Positions 1 to 10,516 are shown, numbered from the stretch's first letter. The stretch is DNA of 64,000 nt from Puccinia triticina (GCF_026914185.1 NC_070565.1:6076001-6140000), one strand, 5' to 3'. Notes: generated from the sequence alone by a model not told the origin. Numbers and translations: made by a program.

Positions 1-335
1 GTCTCCACGGTACCCCAATATATCTAGGTTGGTGTGACACCCCAAATGTACCTGGGGTGCCTAGCAGCGGACCCCTTTCACGCGGACTGACTTTGTGAAG
101 ATTGGGGTGTGGGGTCTTTGTACGCCACCTATGATGGGGTGCCTGTGCTGTGCACCCCATGTATTTTGCCAGTCTTGGGGTACCTTAAGTCGCACCCCAA
201 TACATATGGGGTAATGTGTGCTGTACCCCATTGCCCATGGGGTAAGAGGTTCTATACCCCAAGTATGTTGGGGTACATGGGGGCTGTACCCCCTTTTGGG
301 GTGCATGAAGTAAAAGCTTGGGGTGCATTTAGCAT
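1..335. repeat. Array of short GGGGT/ACCCC palindromes
   Basis: At least five tandem units of roughly 30-50 bp, each with a GGGGT(A/G)C arm facing a GCACCCC or TACCCC arm across a loop of about 8-12 bases. A clear unit lies near 134-157 (GGGGTGC, loop, GCACCCC); others lie near 176-203, 208-230, 237-262 and 268-292. ORFs crossing it are translation artefacts. The array stops where the reverse transcriptase similarity of Copia element C1 begins, so it marks the truncation point of that element. Confidence 0.7.
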
Positions 336-1924
336 GACCCTAGGATTATCCGAAGATCGGCGCTTGCGTTCGATCCAAACTTCATGTTTCTTCATGTTGT
401 TTATTTCTTTGAGTTCTAGTGCCTCCATCCAATGTTGCGAATCGTGGCTCTTCATTGCATGATAATGGGACTTCGGATCAGTTGAGATTGCGACATAGCA
501 TACAGGTTTCCTTGCTCGTTTCTTGGTTATGATGTTGTCTTGGAGACATCACTAACAATTTTGCTAGGTGGCTCAAATTCTTTGACATAAACCCAGCGTT
601 TGCCGGTTTCTGGACTGACTGGATGCGCCTTGACCGGTGACGAGTCGAGGTCTTCGTCCACGTCATCGGTCGCAGAGTCTTCTCCTAGATCCGGATCTTG
701 AGATTCATCAAAGGGAAGGATTGGCTCCGACTTGAAGATGGGAATTGTGGATTCAACATCGGATGAATTGTTCAATCTTTTGTTGATTGCCGGGCAGGCG
801 GGAAACACGTTTTCATCAAAGCAAGCCTGTCGAGTCACAATGATCACTCTGTCTTCATGGTGCAAAATGCAATAAGCCAAAAAGTCATTGGCATATCCAA
901 TTAGAGTCCCTTCCCAAGCAATTGCGTCAAATTTCTGGTCGCGCTTCACCTTGTCTTTCAGAGCCCAGGCCCTGCATCCAAAGGGTTTGAAGAAGTTCAA
1001 ATTTGGGTGGATTTTTAGCAGGAGGGTGATGGGAGGTGCACGCGACTTGGAAAGCGAAGGAAGGGAGTTGGTTATCGATGCCGCGGTCATTACCGCCTCT
1101 CCCCACCATTCCGCGGCTAGGTTGGATTGGAGAAGAATGCATCTCGTCATTTCGATTACCGTCCTGTTCGCTCGTTCCGCAATTCCATTGTGTTGCGGCG
1201 TGTAGGGAGGTGACACATTGTGCTGTATGCCTTCTTGCATGAGAATCTCGCCTAGTGACCTGTTGCAGAATTCACTGCCTCCATTGGTGACAATTTTCTT
1301 GATGGCGTTGCCGGTCTGTTTCTCGAACTTTGTCTTGAAGTTGAGGATGGACACCAAAGCATCAGATTTTTCTTTTAGGAGACTGATGTGAATAAATCCG
1401 GTGTGCTGGTTGACCATCGTGAGAAAATATCTGAATCCACTGTTTGTGGCTGGTCAAATTGGCCCAACAATGTCACCATGACTGACTTCGAGCGATGATT
1501 CAGTTTTGGTGAAGTGTCCGTTAAATGGCAGCTTGACCATTTTCCCTTGCATGCATGCAGGACAAGCAACTTTTTCTCTGGATAGCTCCTGTTGACCAAG
1601 TACCGCTTTAATTCGGGCTGCGCTAGCATGCCCAAGTCGATTGTGCCACGTCATGAGCGAGTTGTGCGGCGCTACTGTTGTGGTGTTCAGAGAGATCTCC
1701 TTGATTTGACGCACTCCTTCGATTTGGAAAAGGTTCTGTTCAGTGTTAATTCTCAAGCTGTGGTTGCCATTCAACTTCACTACCATGTGCCCGTTAAGGT
1801 TTGTGATTTCAGCCTTTTCCTTTATTAACTGTGCAAAAGACACGAGGTTTGTGGATAGGTTGGGAACAAAAAGCGCATTTCGAAGGATTATGGTCGGGCT
1901 GTTATCAAACTCCAACTTGGCCGT
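336..1924 (-). pseudogene. C1 pol fragment: protease end, integrase, start of RT
   Basis: The minus-strand frames give, in order, the end of the protease region (ILRNALFVPNLSTNLVS), a GAG-pre-integrase zinc module (HNRLGHAS followed by CPACMQGKM), the integrase core, and the RT start (HWMEALELKEINNMKKHEVW). Integrase shows the first Asp in SHGDIVGPI and the Glu in HNGIAERANRT, but the middle motif reads VTNGGSEF where TDNGxEF is usual, so a catalytic Asp is lost. A TGA interrupts the frame after GDIVGPI near 1449, and a frameshift near 545 separates integrase from RT. The Copia domain order is certain; function is lost. Confidence 0.85.
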
Positions 1925-2918
1925 TGTAAGACTCAAAAGGGGTTGTGAAACCCTTTTGCTGAATGGAGAAGGGGATGATGGAGGTGCAAAACTCTGCCCT
2001 TCTATACTATCAGATAACAAGACCCACCAAGCTAAGCTTGGCAAGTTTTAATCAAGTGATAGGTCTGGTCTAGTTCCAGATGAAGTTGTTCGATGACAGG
2101 TATGTGAGAGTTGAGAGGATTTATGATGATGGAAAGGGTGAAAGTTGACTTGATGTTTCCGGTGGGGGTTGAACACAGGTCCTTGAGAGGGTGATATAAG
2201 AAGTTGAGAAGAGTGTCTGGACTGAGAAGGGTATATGTCTTAGTCAGGAGTTGAACCAGGAACCAGGTAACTTGTGACAGGTGCGTGATATGCAACCAGT
2301 GATATGAGAGTATGAGAATATGAGAGTGAGCTCAGTGGTTATTGCAGATAAGAGGGATGAGATGGTATGTTATAAAAGTGTAAGGGTGATGATAATGGCT
2401 AATGGGTGATATCTGTATAACTGGTGGGTACTGAACTGAGGGAAAAACAACTGGGGGGGAGAGAGATCCTTATATAGACAAATGTGAGGGATTTTAGCTA
2501 CAAGGGGGACCCTGGATGAGGGATTTTAGCTGGTGGGCTGTGTACAAGTGGTGTCAGAAGATACTAAATACAGGCAGAAAGTGGGGTGAGAAATGAAAGA
2601 TGATGTCATACTGATGCAAGGACTGCATAAACAAAGCGGGGAAATGTCAAATACAGAGGTACTTCATGCAAGGGGTGCATGGGTGGTGTCAGACTAATGC
2701 AAGGAGTGCAGAAATGGGGTCAGAAGACTGCATGCAGCTGCAAGGGGTGCATAAATGAGGCGGGGACATGTCAAATACAGAAGAAATGGGGTTGGTCCCC
2801 TGCATAAGCAGTGGAGATAAGAGGGATAGAAAAGAGTATGTGTTTGGCAGGGACTGAGTATGTGTATACCTGGGAAAGGTGACTTGAGGGTTGTGACAGG
2901 TTGATGACTGGGGCTGGC

Positions 2919-3171
2919 TGTAAGGGTTTCACCAAGGCTCCACCCTTACATAAGCTGTGTTGTAATAGAAGCATTATTATCCATGCTTATACATAGTATT
3001 CCCGCTTTATATAGTTTTGATCCCATCTCTTCTCTTCTCCCCCAAGCTGGTCTTCCCCTTCTTCCTTCTTTCATCGGCCGATCTCAGAAATTCACATTCT
3101 TTTTATAGACTTCAGGCCTTTGGCCCTCCGTCCCTCCGTTCCTTCCAGTGAGGGTTCACAGAACCCTTACA
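2919..3171 (+). repeat. L1 5' LTR
   Basis: 253 bp, TGTAAGGGTT...AACCCTTACA. It includes a poly-pyrimidine stretch and an inner palindromic end (GAGGGTTC, then GAACCCTTACA). Confidence 0.9.
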
Positions 3172-3329
3172 CTTTTTTTTTCTATAAAAAGTTTTTTTCA
3201 ATCGCTTACTCTCCACGAAATTTCTCCTTGGACTCTCGGAATCTCCATTGGACTCAGGAGCATCACTGAACCCTTGGGCATTGGAAGTTTTTGTCATAAT
3301 AGTCTCATCCTCCTTGGGCTCGGAGGCTC

Positions 3330-3475
3330 TTCAACATCGGAACAACCTCATCCTCGCTGGACTCGGAGGCCCTTCATTTCGGAACGGCCTCATCCTCGTT
3401 GGACTTGGAGGCTTCTCATCTTCGGAACAGCCTCACCCTTGCTGGACTCGGAGGCTCTTTTGCCATTCAAAACTT
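3330..3475 (+). repeat. About 51-bp tandem repeat in L1
   Basis: Three degenerate copies built on CGGAACxxCCTCATCCTCG and TGGACTCGGAGGC. It is one of three minisatellite blocks that make up the L1 interior. Confidence 0.6.
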
Positions 3476-4198
3476 CATCCTCAAATACTCTTCAGTGTCG
3501 TCCCAGGCTTGCCCTTGCCCTCAACAATCAGTCCTTTTCCTTGTCAGCTCCAGAAACACCCTCAATCCTCGCTCTCTTGGACACTCGGTCTGCTCTCATC
3601 TCGTTTGATTGGACACTCGGTCCACGCCTTGGACACTCGATCTGCTCGAAACTCGCTCGCTTGGACTTGGTCCACTCCAGACACTCGTTGCGACCTCTTC
3701 AGCCGGCTTTCGCGGCCAGAACCTCTCTGGGCTTTCTTTGCCGTCAGTCTCCGTGATCTTGACGGGACGGTTTGGAATGATCAGCGGCCCACTGTCCGAC
3801 CTCGCCTCCTCCATCCTGTTCGCCCCCCAACTTTGACGACACCCGACAGGCTCCAACCCGCCCAAGCACAGCCTCGATCTCCGGGAAACACTTCTGAGAA
3901 CGCTCGGTCCCGCCGAACCCCCTCTGCTTCTCCATTCCGATCTGAAGCACCTGGCCCAGCCTTCATTGGCTTGTGGTCACTTCCCCGAGCTCCCCGGCAC
4001 CCTCGACATCCGCATCGACACACACACGACGCCCATCCTCGCATTCGACGCGCGCGCCAACAGCCCGCCGATCGTCGCCAACTCGCCTCGATCCCTTTCC
4101 GTCACCCGTCCTTTCTTCTTCGGAGGGGTCAATGGGGTCCCTCTGAGAAGAAAGGCGCCACACCCCGGACAACCCAAAAGCTACAGACGGTCCTCAAC

Positions 4199-4345
4199 CC
4201 TCGCCCTCCCATCGCCCTCGCCCTCCCATCGCCCTCGCCCTCCCATCGCCCTCGCCCTCCCATCGCCCTCGCCCTCCCATCGCCCTCGCCCTCCCATCGC
4301 CCTCGCCCTCCCATCGCCCTCGCCCTCCCATCGCCCTCGCTCTCT
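4199..4345 (+). repeat. 17-bp minisatellite in L1
   Basis: About eight head-to-tail copies of CCCTCGCCCTCCCATCG. As 17 is not a multiple of 3, all frames stay open and repeat every 17 residues, which creates the long Pro/Arg/Ser ORFs of this region. Confidence 0.9.
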
Positions 4346-5318
4346 CCACATTGCCCTCGCCATCCTTCGACCGCCACGCGCCCTGGCTACTACTCAACCT
4401 CGCCAACAATCCTTCTTGTCTCTCTTCGCTGTCCCCCTGCCCACTTTTCTTTTCTCGATGCCAAAGGACAGACGACCCAAAGGTCCCGGACTCCTCGATT
4501 TTCCTCTCAATCACCTCGCACGCCACCGCCTCCTCAACCAGGAGCATCCCCACCAGACACACCAGCTCGCGCCACCCTCGTCGTCATCTCAGTCAACCCA
4601 ACCCCTGCCATTCGTCTGAACCCTCAGCTACCAGGTCCTCTCTTCCTCAGAGGGGTCAATGGGGTCCCTCTGAGGGGATGGAGACTATCAGCGGCAGCCG
4701 CCCGCTCCCCCGTCCGGACCACTCCGGTCCACACACGCTGTCGTCGCCATCGTCGACGGAAGGCGGCCAGGAACGGCCCTCGGCGCCGCCCGCGCTTCCT
4801 CACTTGTCTTCCCCTCGCTCGCGTCACCATGCTCGCCAGACCACTCAAAGCCTGACCTCCTCTGCTACGACCCGCCCTCCAGGACCCCTGCACACTTGAG
4901 AGAAGGTCTCCGGCCTCGAAGGCTACATCTTCATCAGCGGCCTCGCCTCCCACCTGCTCACTCTGCTTGTCCGCGCCAGGTGGCCCTCGTCCATGGCTCC
5001 TCCAAAGACCTCGCCCCTCTCTCCGCAATCGCGAAGGAACAACGCCCCTCGCCATCGCTCCCCACCTCTTGACATCACTCTTTGCCCTTCCCTATTGACT
5101 CCAGCCCCTCGTCGACATCGCCTCAAGCCCCTCATCATCCACTCCCTCGCACCCTTGTCATCGCTTCCAGCCACTCTCCATCGCCACAGGCCCCTCGTCA
5201 CCATATCTAGCCTTCTGTCATTGTCATCATCGCCTCTAGCTCCTCCTCATCGCCTCAGTTCAATGTTATCAACCTTGTTGCATCTTTGTACCTGGTCAAT
5301 CATGACTGTTGCTTCAGG

Positions 5319-5480
5319 ACATTCGGTCCATTTGGGACACTCGGTCTACTCGGGACATTCGGTCCATTCGGGACACTCGGTCCACTCGGGACATTTGGTC
5401 CATTCGGGACACTCGGTCCACTCGGGACATTCGGTCCATTTGGGACACTCGGTCCACTCGGGACATTCAGTCCATTCGGT
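5319..5480 (+). repeat. 18-bp minisatellite in L1
   Basis: About nine copies alternating CGGGACATTCGGTCCATT and CGGGACACTCGGTCCACT. The GGAC...GTCC core is a short inverted repeat. Related single TTGGACACTCGGTC units occur near 3585-3660. Confidence 0.85.
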
Positions 5481-5639
5481 CTTCTCACTCTCTCGTCATT
5501 GCCCTCACTCTCTCCCCCTTGTCTCCTCTCTCAACCCCATTGTCTTTGTCTCTTGCCCTCGCCATCGCCTCCAACCCCTCTTTGTCGCTCCAGCCCCTCA
5601 CCATCATCTGTTTTCCTTTTCTTTTATAGGAGGGGAGAT

Positions 5640-5892
5640 TGTAAGGGTTTCACCAAGGCTCCACCCTTACATAAGCTGTGTTGTAATAGAAGCATTATTA
5701 TCCATGCTTATACATAGTATTCCCGCTTTATATAGTTTTGATCCCATCTCTTCTCTTCTCCCCCAAGCTGGTCTTCCCCTTCTTCCTTCTTTCATCGGCC
5801 GATCTCAGAAATTCACATTCTTTTTATAGACTTCAGGCCTTTGGCCCTCTGTCCCTCCGTTCCTTCCAGTGAGGGTTCACAGAACCCTTACA
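5640..5892 (+). repeat. L1 3' LTR
   Basis: 253 bp, same termini as the 5' copy, one visible substitution. Followed by CTGGC, the second copy of the target duplication. Confidence 0.9.
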
Positions 5893-6092
5893 CTGGCCGT
5901 GTCCATGAGGGTCCAAGAGGGTGTAACTTCCAATCCAGCGGGGTTCCAGTGACGCTTCCAGTGGTGAATAAGGGTAAAATTGGCCGTAGAATCCATTTCT
6001 GAGGTCCATTTGGTAGTATCTTGAGGCGTATTGTGAGTAAATATGTAGTATAGAAAAAACTTTTGATTTTTCACTTTTCCGTCTACCACATC

Positions 6093-6119
6093 CTCCCCCA
6101 ACTTATTGTCTGTCCCCAG
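6093..6119 (-). other. G2 3' polypurine tract box
   Basis: On the minus strand the 27 bases run CTGGGGACAGACAAT then AAGTTGGGGGAG and lie two bases from the 3' LTR. The identical box is present beside the 3' LTRs of G1 (8477-8503) and G3 (55376-55402), although the LTRs themselves differ. Position and G-richness fit the plus-strand primer of reverse transcription. Confidence 0.8.
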
Positions 6120-7060
6120 ACAATTCCACCGGAAAAGTGCCGTATCTTGACTTTCAGAAGCTTGAGGCTTGAGGTTTTACTGGGTGACCTGAGGGATCCT
6201 TTGGAAATTGGCCGTTGAACGCTTTCTGGGTGTGGTGACTGAGAGGTGTAGCAGAGTGAAATTGGGTCAAAAAATTGATTTTTGTCAATTTTATGATTTT
6301 TCTTAAAGGAAATTTTTTGAAGTTTCTGGGAGTCGAAGTGCTGTGCGCAGTCCGCAGCTGCGCAGTCGCGCAGTACCGCAGTAGTTGACGTAGTGGAGTC
6401 GTAGCGTCCGCAGTCGTTGCGCTGCTCTTGGTAGGGTGCGCGCGCCTGGAGCTGCGAGCTTCGGTTATCGAGTTTTGATCGGGGGCCCGTGGGTCCGGTC
6501 CCGTTGCTTGAGTTTGGTCGGGCCTTGGGCCCGGGGGTTCTGTGCTGCTTGCGCCCGCCCGGGCATATGTCTGGGCTTGACCTGGGTATGTATATCGCCC
6601 ATACCCCATGGAGGGTATGGGTATATCCTTCAGCCTTCCGACATCTTCTGCTGCCACCGACCTTCTCTAGCCCTGCCGCCAAGGATCACCGCCAACGCTT
6701 GCCCGCCGCTTTTCTTGGACGGATTCCGACTTGTTTGTGATTCGGGTGAGTACTCCCTCCCCCTCTACTAGTGGAGGGCAAACGATTGGTCGAATTGATT
6801 GTTCTTTGAGTACCGTACTGACGGGTTACATAACCGTCCGTCCTGATGTAGGCCTGCAGCTGTCAGATCTCACCTCGCCGCCACCAACGCTATTGTTCGA
6901 GCTGAACGTCCTCAAGCTTGCCCCGCAATTCGTTCAATTCGGCCCGATCTGAGGTCGGTCCTCGTACAATGGCCTTCGCCGTGGGTCCCTTCTGGAAAAC
7001 GGTGCTGAGTTTTTGTGTTGAATCGTTCAAGTAAGTGGTCTCCCTGAGGGACTGAGAAGC
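6120..7060. other. G2 3' module, region upstream of the antisense gene
   Basis: Non-coding as far as I can see. It turns GC-rich after about 6340, with clustered CGCAGT repeats (about 6345-6420) and a perfect 9-bp inverted repeat CCCATACCC/GGGTATGGG at about 6598-6621. The ORFs here (6083-6682 minus, 6436-6771 plus) have no recognisable similarity; the minus one runs into the PPT. The region probably holds promoter or leader sequence of the plus-strand gene starting at 7158. Confidence 0.4.
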
Positions 7061-7068
7061 TATAAAAG
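7061..7068 (+). promoter_or_regulatory. TATA box of the G2 antisense gene
   Basis: TATAAAAG lies 97 bases before the proposed ATG at 7158 and is followed by a pyrimidine-rich stretch (CCCCTCCTCTGTTCTTCACT) typical of fungal start regions. Confidence 0.6.
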
Positions 7069-7157
7069 AGGCCTCTTCCCAGCCCCTCCTCTGTTCTTCA
7101 CTCGCTTCTCCCTTCAACAGTAGCCTACCACCTTATACTAACTAGTATTCCTCTATC

Positions 7158-7511
7158 ATGCCGGTCTCCTCGACTTATAGAACCTATTATTCCCCAGCGC
7201 CCTATCCTATTTGTTGTCGAGCTTCCTCCGCGGGGGCTGCATCGCGAGTGCGTTTTCTTCTTGACTCGTATCTTTTAGTTTCCTTCCAAGTCTCACGCTA
7301 TTCGTTCAATAGGCGGGTTCCTTGATTCATAATCCTATTATTATTCTGGATCAGCCCGTTTACCGGGCTTGCAGAATTAGCCCATTGTGGCTTTGTTGGT
7401 CGCAGACTCGTTTGGACGGTTTCGAGCGATCCATCCACACAAGAGCCCGCCGTGGCCGCGGTTCTCAATATCAGGGAGCAGATCCCAATCGTCCCTTTGT
7501 GGTCAATCCGT
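7158..7511 (+). pseudogene. 5' part of antisense multi-exon gene of G2 (exons 1-2), cut by G1
   Basis: Exon 1 is 7158-7247 (ATG, 30 codons). The intron 7248-7312 is GTGCGT...CAATAG, 65 bp. Exon 2 is 7313-7511 and continues at 18220 beyond G1. The join is phase 0. The G1 insertion site is the CCGT at 7508-7511; removing G1 and one CCGT gives VNPSAVSQ in frame. The peptide is Tyr/Pro-rich at the start and Arg-rich around TRARRGRGSQYQG. I recognise no domain. The gene lies opposite to G2 gag-pol, between pol and the 3' LTR. Base composition is richer in GC than the LTRs. G1 has disrupted this copy. Confidence 0.65.
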
Positions 7512-8474
7512 TGTGGAACTACTCAAAGGGGAGAATAGAGCTTGGAAGGGAAGTGGATAGCAACACTAGTACTAATGTAAGCTAAGCAAGGGTGCTGAAG
7601 AGGCTGCCTTCCTGACTAATGCTGAGGGGATGAGAGTAACACTAAGAAAAAGAAGAAAAGGTGTGGCTGATTTCTGCTTGATCTTAGGAGCTAGTACTAT
7701 GAGCTTAACTACTGACTACTGAGGGTAAGAGAGTTGGAGTAATGGTTGAAAGGGGGGGAAAGCAATGAGCAATGGTTCAATGGCAATGGGTTGATGAGAA
7801 TGGGCACTTATAATTTCTGTATCTAAAATTATATATAAATTCTGCATGAGGTACAAGTGAGGGGGGAAAGACAGTTCTTATATGAAGGAAGGATGAGCAC
7901 AGACAATGAGGAGTTCTGGCTATGAGAATGAAGGTTGTACAAATGAGGAAAAGTGATGTGAACATAGTAACAGTATGTAATGATGAGCAATGCTGAAAGG
8001 GGAATGCTGGTTATGGGAATAAAAGAATGTACTAATGGGGAAAAGTGATGAGAACATAGTAACTACTTGTAATGATGAGCACTACTGAAAGAGGTAAGCA
8101 CAGATCCAATGATGTAAGGTGTACAATAGGCATAGTACATAATAAGAAATGTATGTAAAGAGTTTAGTATGTGAGAATAAATATGTAAAAGGAATTTACT
8201 GTAATGATTCAAGTAGGTTACTAATGAAATGAGTATTGTAACTAATGAAGAATGTAGGTTGTCTGTAAGTCTTATATCCTTTATAACTACTGAACCATTG
8301 AAGATAAGGGGGTACTATGTATGAGTGACTATAGGTGAAATTTGGCGTAGAATCTGAATATGCAATCATAATGAGGTATTTGTGAAGGGTTATGGGGAAA
8401 TGGGCAATGTAATGATGAATATATGTAAAGAAAAGCAATAAAATACTACTTATGGTTTGGAATGGAGCACCACA
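7512..8474 (-). repeat. G1 3' LTR
   Basis: 963 bp, plus-strand ends TGTGGAACTACTC and GGAGCACCACA. Its gene-like ORFs (7777-7965, 8196-8438) are shared with the other LTR and carry no protein signature. Confidence 0.95.
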
Positions 8475-8476
8475 TC

Positions 8477-8503
8477 CTCCCCCAACTTATTGTCTGTCCC
8501 CAG
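8477..8503 (-). other. G1 3' polypurine tract box
   Basis: Minus strand CTGGGGACAGACAAT then AAGTTGGGGGAG, two bases from the 3' LTR; identical to the G2 and G3 boxes. Confidence 0.8.
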
Positions 8504-8524
8504 GCAATGCACCAAAGAGAAGAG

Positions 8525-8800
8525 TGATCCAGAAAGAGTTGAAGAATGTTGAGTCCAAGGGTCCAAAGTCCAAAGTCCAGTGTTATTCCTCCAAAGGGTG
8601 AAATCCAAAGTCCTGAGTAGCAGTCCAAATCCAGAGTCCAGTGTCCAAAGCCAAATAGAATCCAAGTATAATCCAAGTCCAGTATATCTGAGTCCAAGGT
8701 ATCCAAGTCCAATCCAAAAACCAATAGTCCTATGTATCCAGAGTATCCATAGTCCAGTATCCAATCCAAAGAGTCCAGTATCCAAAAGAAGGTCCAATTA
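8525..8800 (-). repeat. Degenerate TCCA/TGGAC-rich block next to the G1 PPT
   Basis: The plus strand has more than twenty GTCCA or ATCCA words in about 270 bp with no fixed period. G3 has the equivalent TGGAC-rich block in the same place relative to its PPT (about 54480-55290). ORFs through it repeat LDxG/WTL words and are artefacts. Role unknown. Confidence 0.6.
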
Positions 8801-9097
8801 TCAATGAGGGGTGAATTTTTAAGAAGATCTAACTCTGCTGAAGGCAATATCCTTGAGACAGACACATATTTGACTAATTTCCACTCTGAATAATATAATA
8901 ATTTTCCCGCCTAACTGAGGCTAAGGAAGAGCAATGCAATGATGATGATGATTGATGGGATTGATAATTGTAGTTTCTGAAGGTTTGTGAATGATTTGAG
9001 GTTGAATAACTGAGTTTCTGAGTGTCTGAATATATAATGTAGAGTCCTTTGAAGAGAATTTGAAGTCCAGGGAGGTTGATAAGCTGTCCAAGGAACG

Positions 9098-9388
9098 TTA
9101 TTGATCCAATTGGGTGGTTTCTGAAATTGTCCCAGCAGTAGCTAGAAGTTCAACTAAACTCTTAACAGACCTAGATAAATCAAAAGGGATGAATGAATTA
9201 TCTAAAAGCCATACGCCAGTACTGCTAGTTTTCCTAATTAATCCTCTATGTGCATCATAAGTAATTAGCTGGCACCTCCTGATGGTGTGACCATTCTGAA
9301 AGCAATATAAACATCTATACTTCCTGTGTTGAGAGGGGGTTGGATAAGGCTGAATCCCAGGAATGGAATCCGTGGTGGAAGTAACCAT
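9098..9388 (-). CDS. Extra CCHC zinc-knuckle ORF in the G1 3' module
   Basis: A 96-residue ORF in the same orientation as gag-pol, starting at the ATG 9386-9388 (an in-frame ATG at 9466 would add a poly-Ile leader). It contains CLYCFQNGHTIRRC, a C-x2-C-x4-H-x4-C knuckle. The following segment (QLITYDAHRGLIRK, then LLDNSFIPFDLSRSVK) matches, residue for residue in many places, the segment after the knuckle of the G3 Gag (LLNYDVDSGLVIRD, then FPDNTPIPWDTSRPIK). It therefore looks like a separate copy of the nucleocapsid region, likely RNA-binding. It sits between the antisense gene and the 3' LTR, where env-like or accessory genes occur. No equivalent was seen in G3. Confidence 0.6.
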   Translation of the reverse strand: MVTSTTDSIPGIQPYPTPSQHRKYRCLYCFQNGHTIRRCQLITYDAHRGLIRKTSSTGVWLLDNSFIPFDLSRSVKSLVELLATAGTISETTQLDQ

Positions 9389-10425
9389 AATGGTGGAGAA
9401 GAAAGATTTCAAATATGAATGATTGATTGTGATGATAATGATGATGATGCCGGAATTCCCCCCCAATGACTGGATGAATGCTCCCGGAAAGATGATCCAT
9501 TATTTCTCTTCATTTTGTCCAGACGGGGAATGGAACATGTGTCCCTGCGCGTGTAATGTCGAAAGAGGGGTCCTGTTATCTGAGCGGGGGCTCCATACGG
9601 AAAGCGCGCGTGCGGAACGCCAACAAAAAAGGAAAGAAATGGTCGACCTGTATCTTCGGAACGGCTCGATGAAAATCCTCGAAACCCAGTTCATTCGAAA
9701 GAGCCTATTCTGCAGATTAAAATGGTATATACTGATTATTTTTAAGGGTTGATTATCGGTTGTGTAGGGCCGATTAAAGATCCAAGCGAAATCCGCGGGC
9801 GCGCGTAGTAGTAACACCGCGTAAATGTAAGGTAATATGTTTTCGGGGATAACTTGCGTTTTCGTCGATGAAAAGTTCTGATTTAAGGCTCATTAGAAAG
9901 GCAAGAAGGAGGAGATGAATGGACAACCGAGCAATATTAAAGATTAATTCGGCCGATGGGCCGCCGTGGACGCTGAATGAAAGCCGTAAATGAGGCCGCG
10001 TAAATCCTAACAAAGCTTCGAGCACTTATAATTCCAAAACCGCTGGATAGAATCGGCTAAAACCAAGTTCAAACGAAAGCCAAGATCGGAAAGATGAAAC
10101 TAAAAAGGTGTAATATGTATTTTGAGGCCAGCCGAATCGTTATTGAAACGCTCCAAAGTTTCATTACGGTTTCCGCGGTTTCCACCGCAAAGAAGTTGAA
10201 ATCCAAGGGATACATAATGAAATAAAGCAAAGGTACCGCCGAGGGACTGCCCAAATGGACTCCTGCGTCTGAAGAGGGTGTTTAGATGAAATGATCGCGG
10301 TATTTACGCGCCAGGAGATATTGGAAAAGGGTAGATTAAACTGGGTCAAACACCAGAGTCAAAAAAATTAAGAAAATGAAAGAGAATCCGCGCCAAACGA
10401 TTCTGAGCGGTGAAGGCGTCCAAAG
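9389..10425. other. G1 3' module, spacer
   Basis: Mixed-composition sequence without a convincing ORF on either strand. GC-rich islands (GCGCGCGTGCGG near 9606, GCGGGCGCGCG near 9797) stand out from the AT-rich surroundings. It lies upstream of the antisense gene and may contain its distal promoter. Confidence 0.35.
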
Positions 10426-10462
10426 TGACGTCATAATATGAATAAGAAGCGGTATCTATAAG
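10426..10462 (+). promoter_or_regulatory. CRE-like site and TATA box of the G1 antisense gene
   Basis: The palindrome TGACGTCA (10426-10433), the binding site of ATF/CREB-type bZIP factors, lies 23 bases before TATAAG (10457-10462). The ATG is 55 bases further on. This spacing is that of a core promoter on the strand opposite to gag-pol. Confidence 0.55.
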
Positions 10463-10516
10463 GCCCCAGGTCGTCGGCCAACGGAACAATCCCATTATCG
10501 CGCTACAATATCCGTA

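Larger units (their letters stand above)
2919..5892 (+). mobile_element. L1: 2,974 bp LTR element without gag/pol
   Basis: Two 253 bp LTRs (2919-3171, 5640-5892) start TGTAAGGGTT and end AACCCTTACA, a perfect 10 bp inverted terminus. The flanking duplication is CTGGC. The LTRs differ at one visible base (CCG against CTG near 3129), so insertion was recent. A purine tract AGGAGGGGAGA (5629-5639) precedes the 3' LTR. The interior has no gag or pol similarity and consists largely of C-rich minisatellites. A 535-codon ORF (3248-4855) crosses it, but its sequence is simple repeat and low-complexity Pro/Arg/Ser; I do not regard it as a proven gene. It must be mobilised in trans, as LARD/TRIM elements are. 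Strand is set by the PPT. Confidence 0.85.
1925..6090 (-). repeat. G2 3' LTR, interrupted by L1
   Basis: The LTR is 1925-2918 joined to 5898-6090. L1 (2919-5892) splits it with a CTGGC duplication at 2914-2918 and 5893-5897. On the plus strand it begins TGTAAGACTC and ends GTCTACCACA. The reassembled length is 1,187 bp, identical to the other G2 LTR. Confidence 0.9.

Noticed and set aside
3248..4855. A 535-residue host or element protein in L1
   Set aside because: Composition follows the C-rich minisatellites, the 17-bp repeat is open in every frame, and no domain is recognisable.
6083..6682. A 199-codon minus-strand ORF at the end of G2
   Set aside because: It runs through the PPT into the LTR (GQTISWGRMW is the translated PPT) and overlaps the putative promoter of the antisense gene; no signature.
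10426..10433. Autoregulatory loop of the CRE-like site in G1 with the bZIP-like basic peptide of G3
   Set aside because: The peptide has no leucine zipper and belongs to another element; the G1 protein lacks a comparable basic region. There is too little evidence to propose it as a finding.
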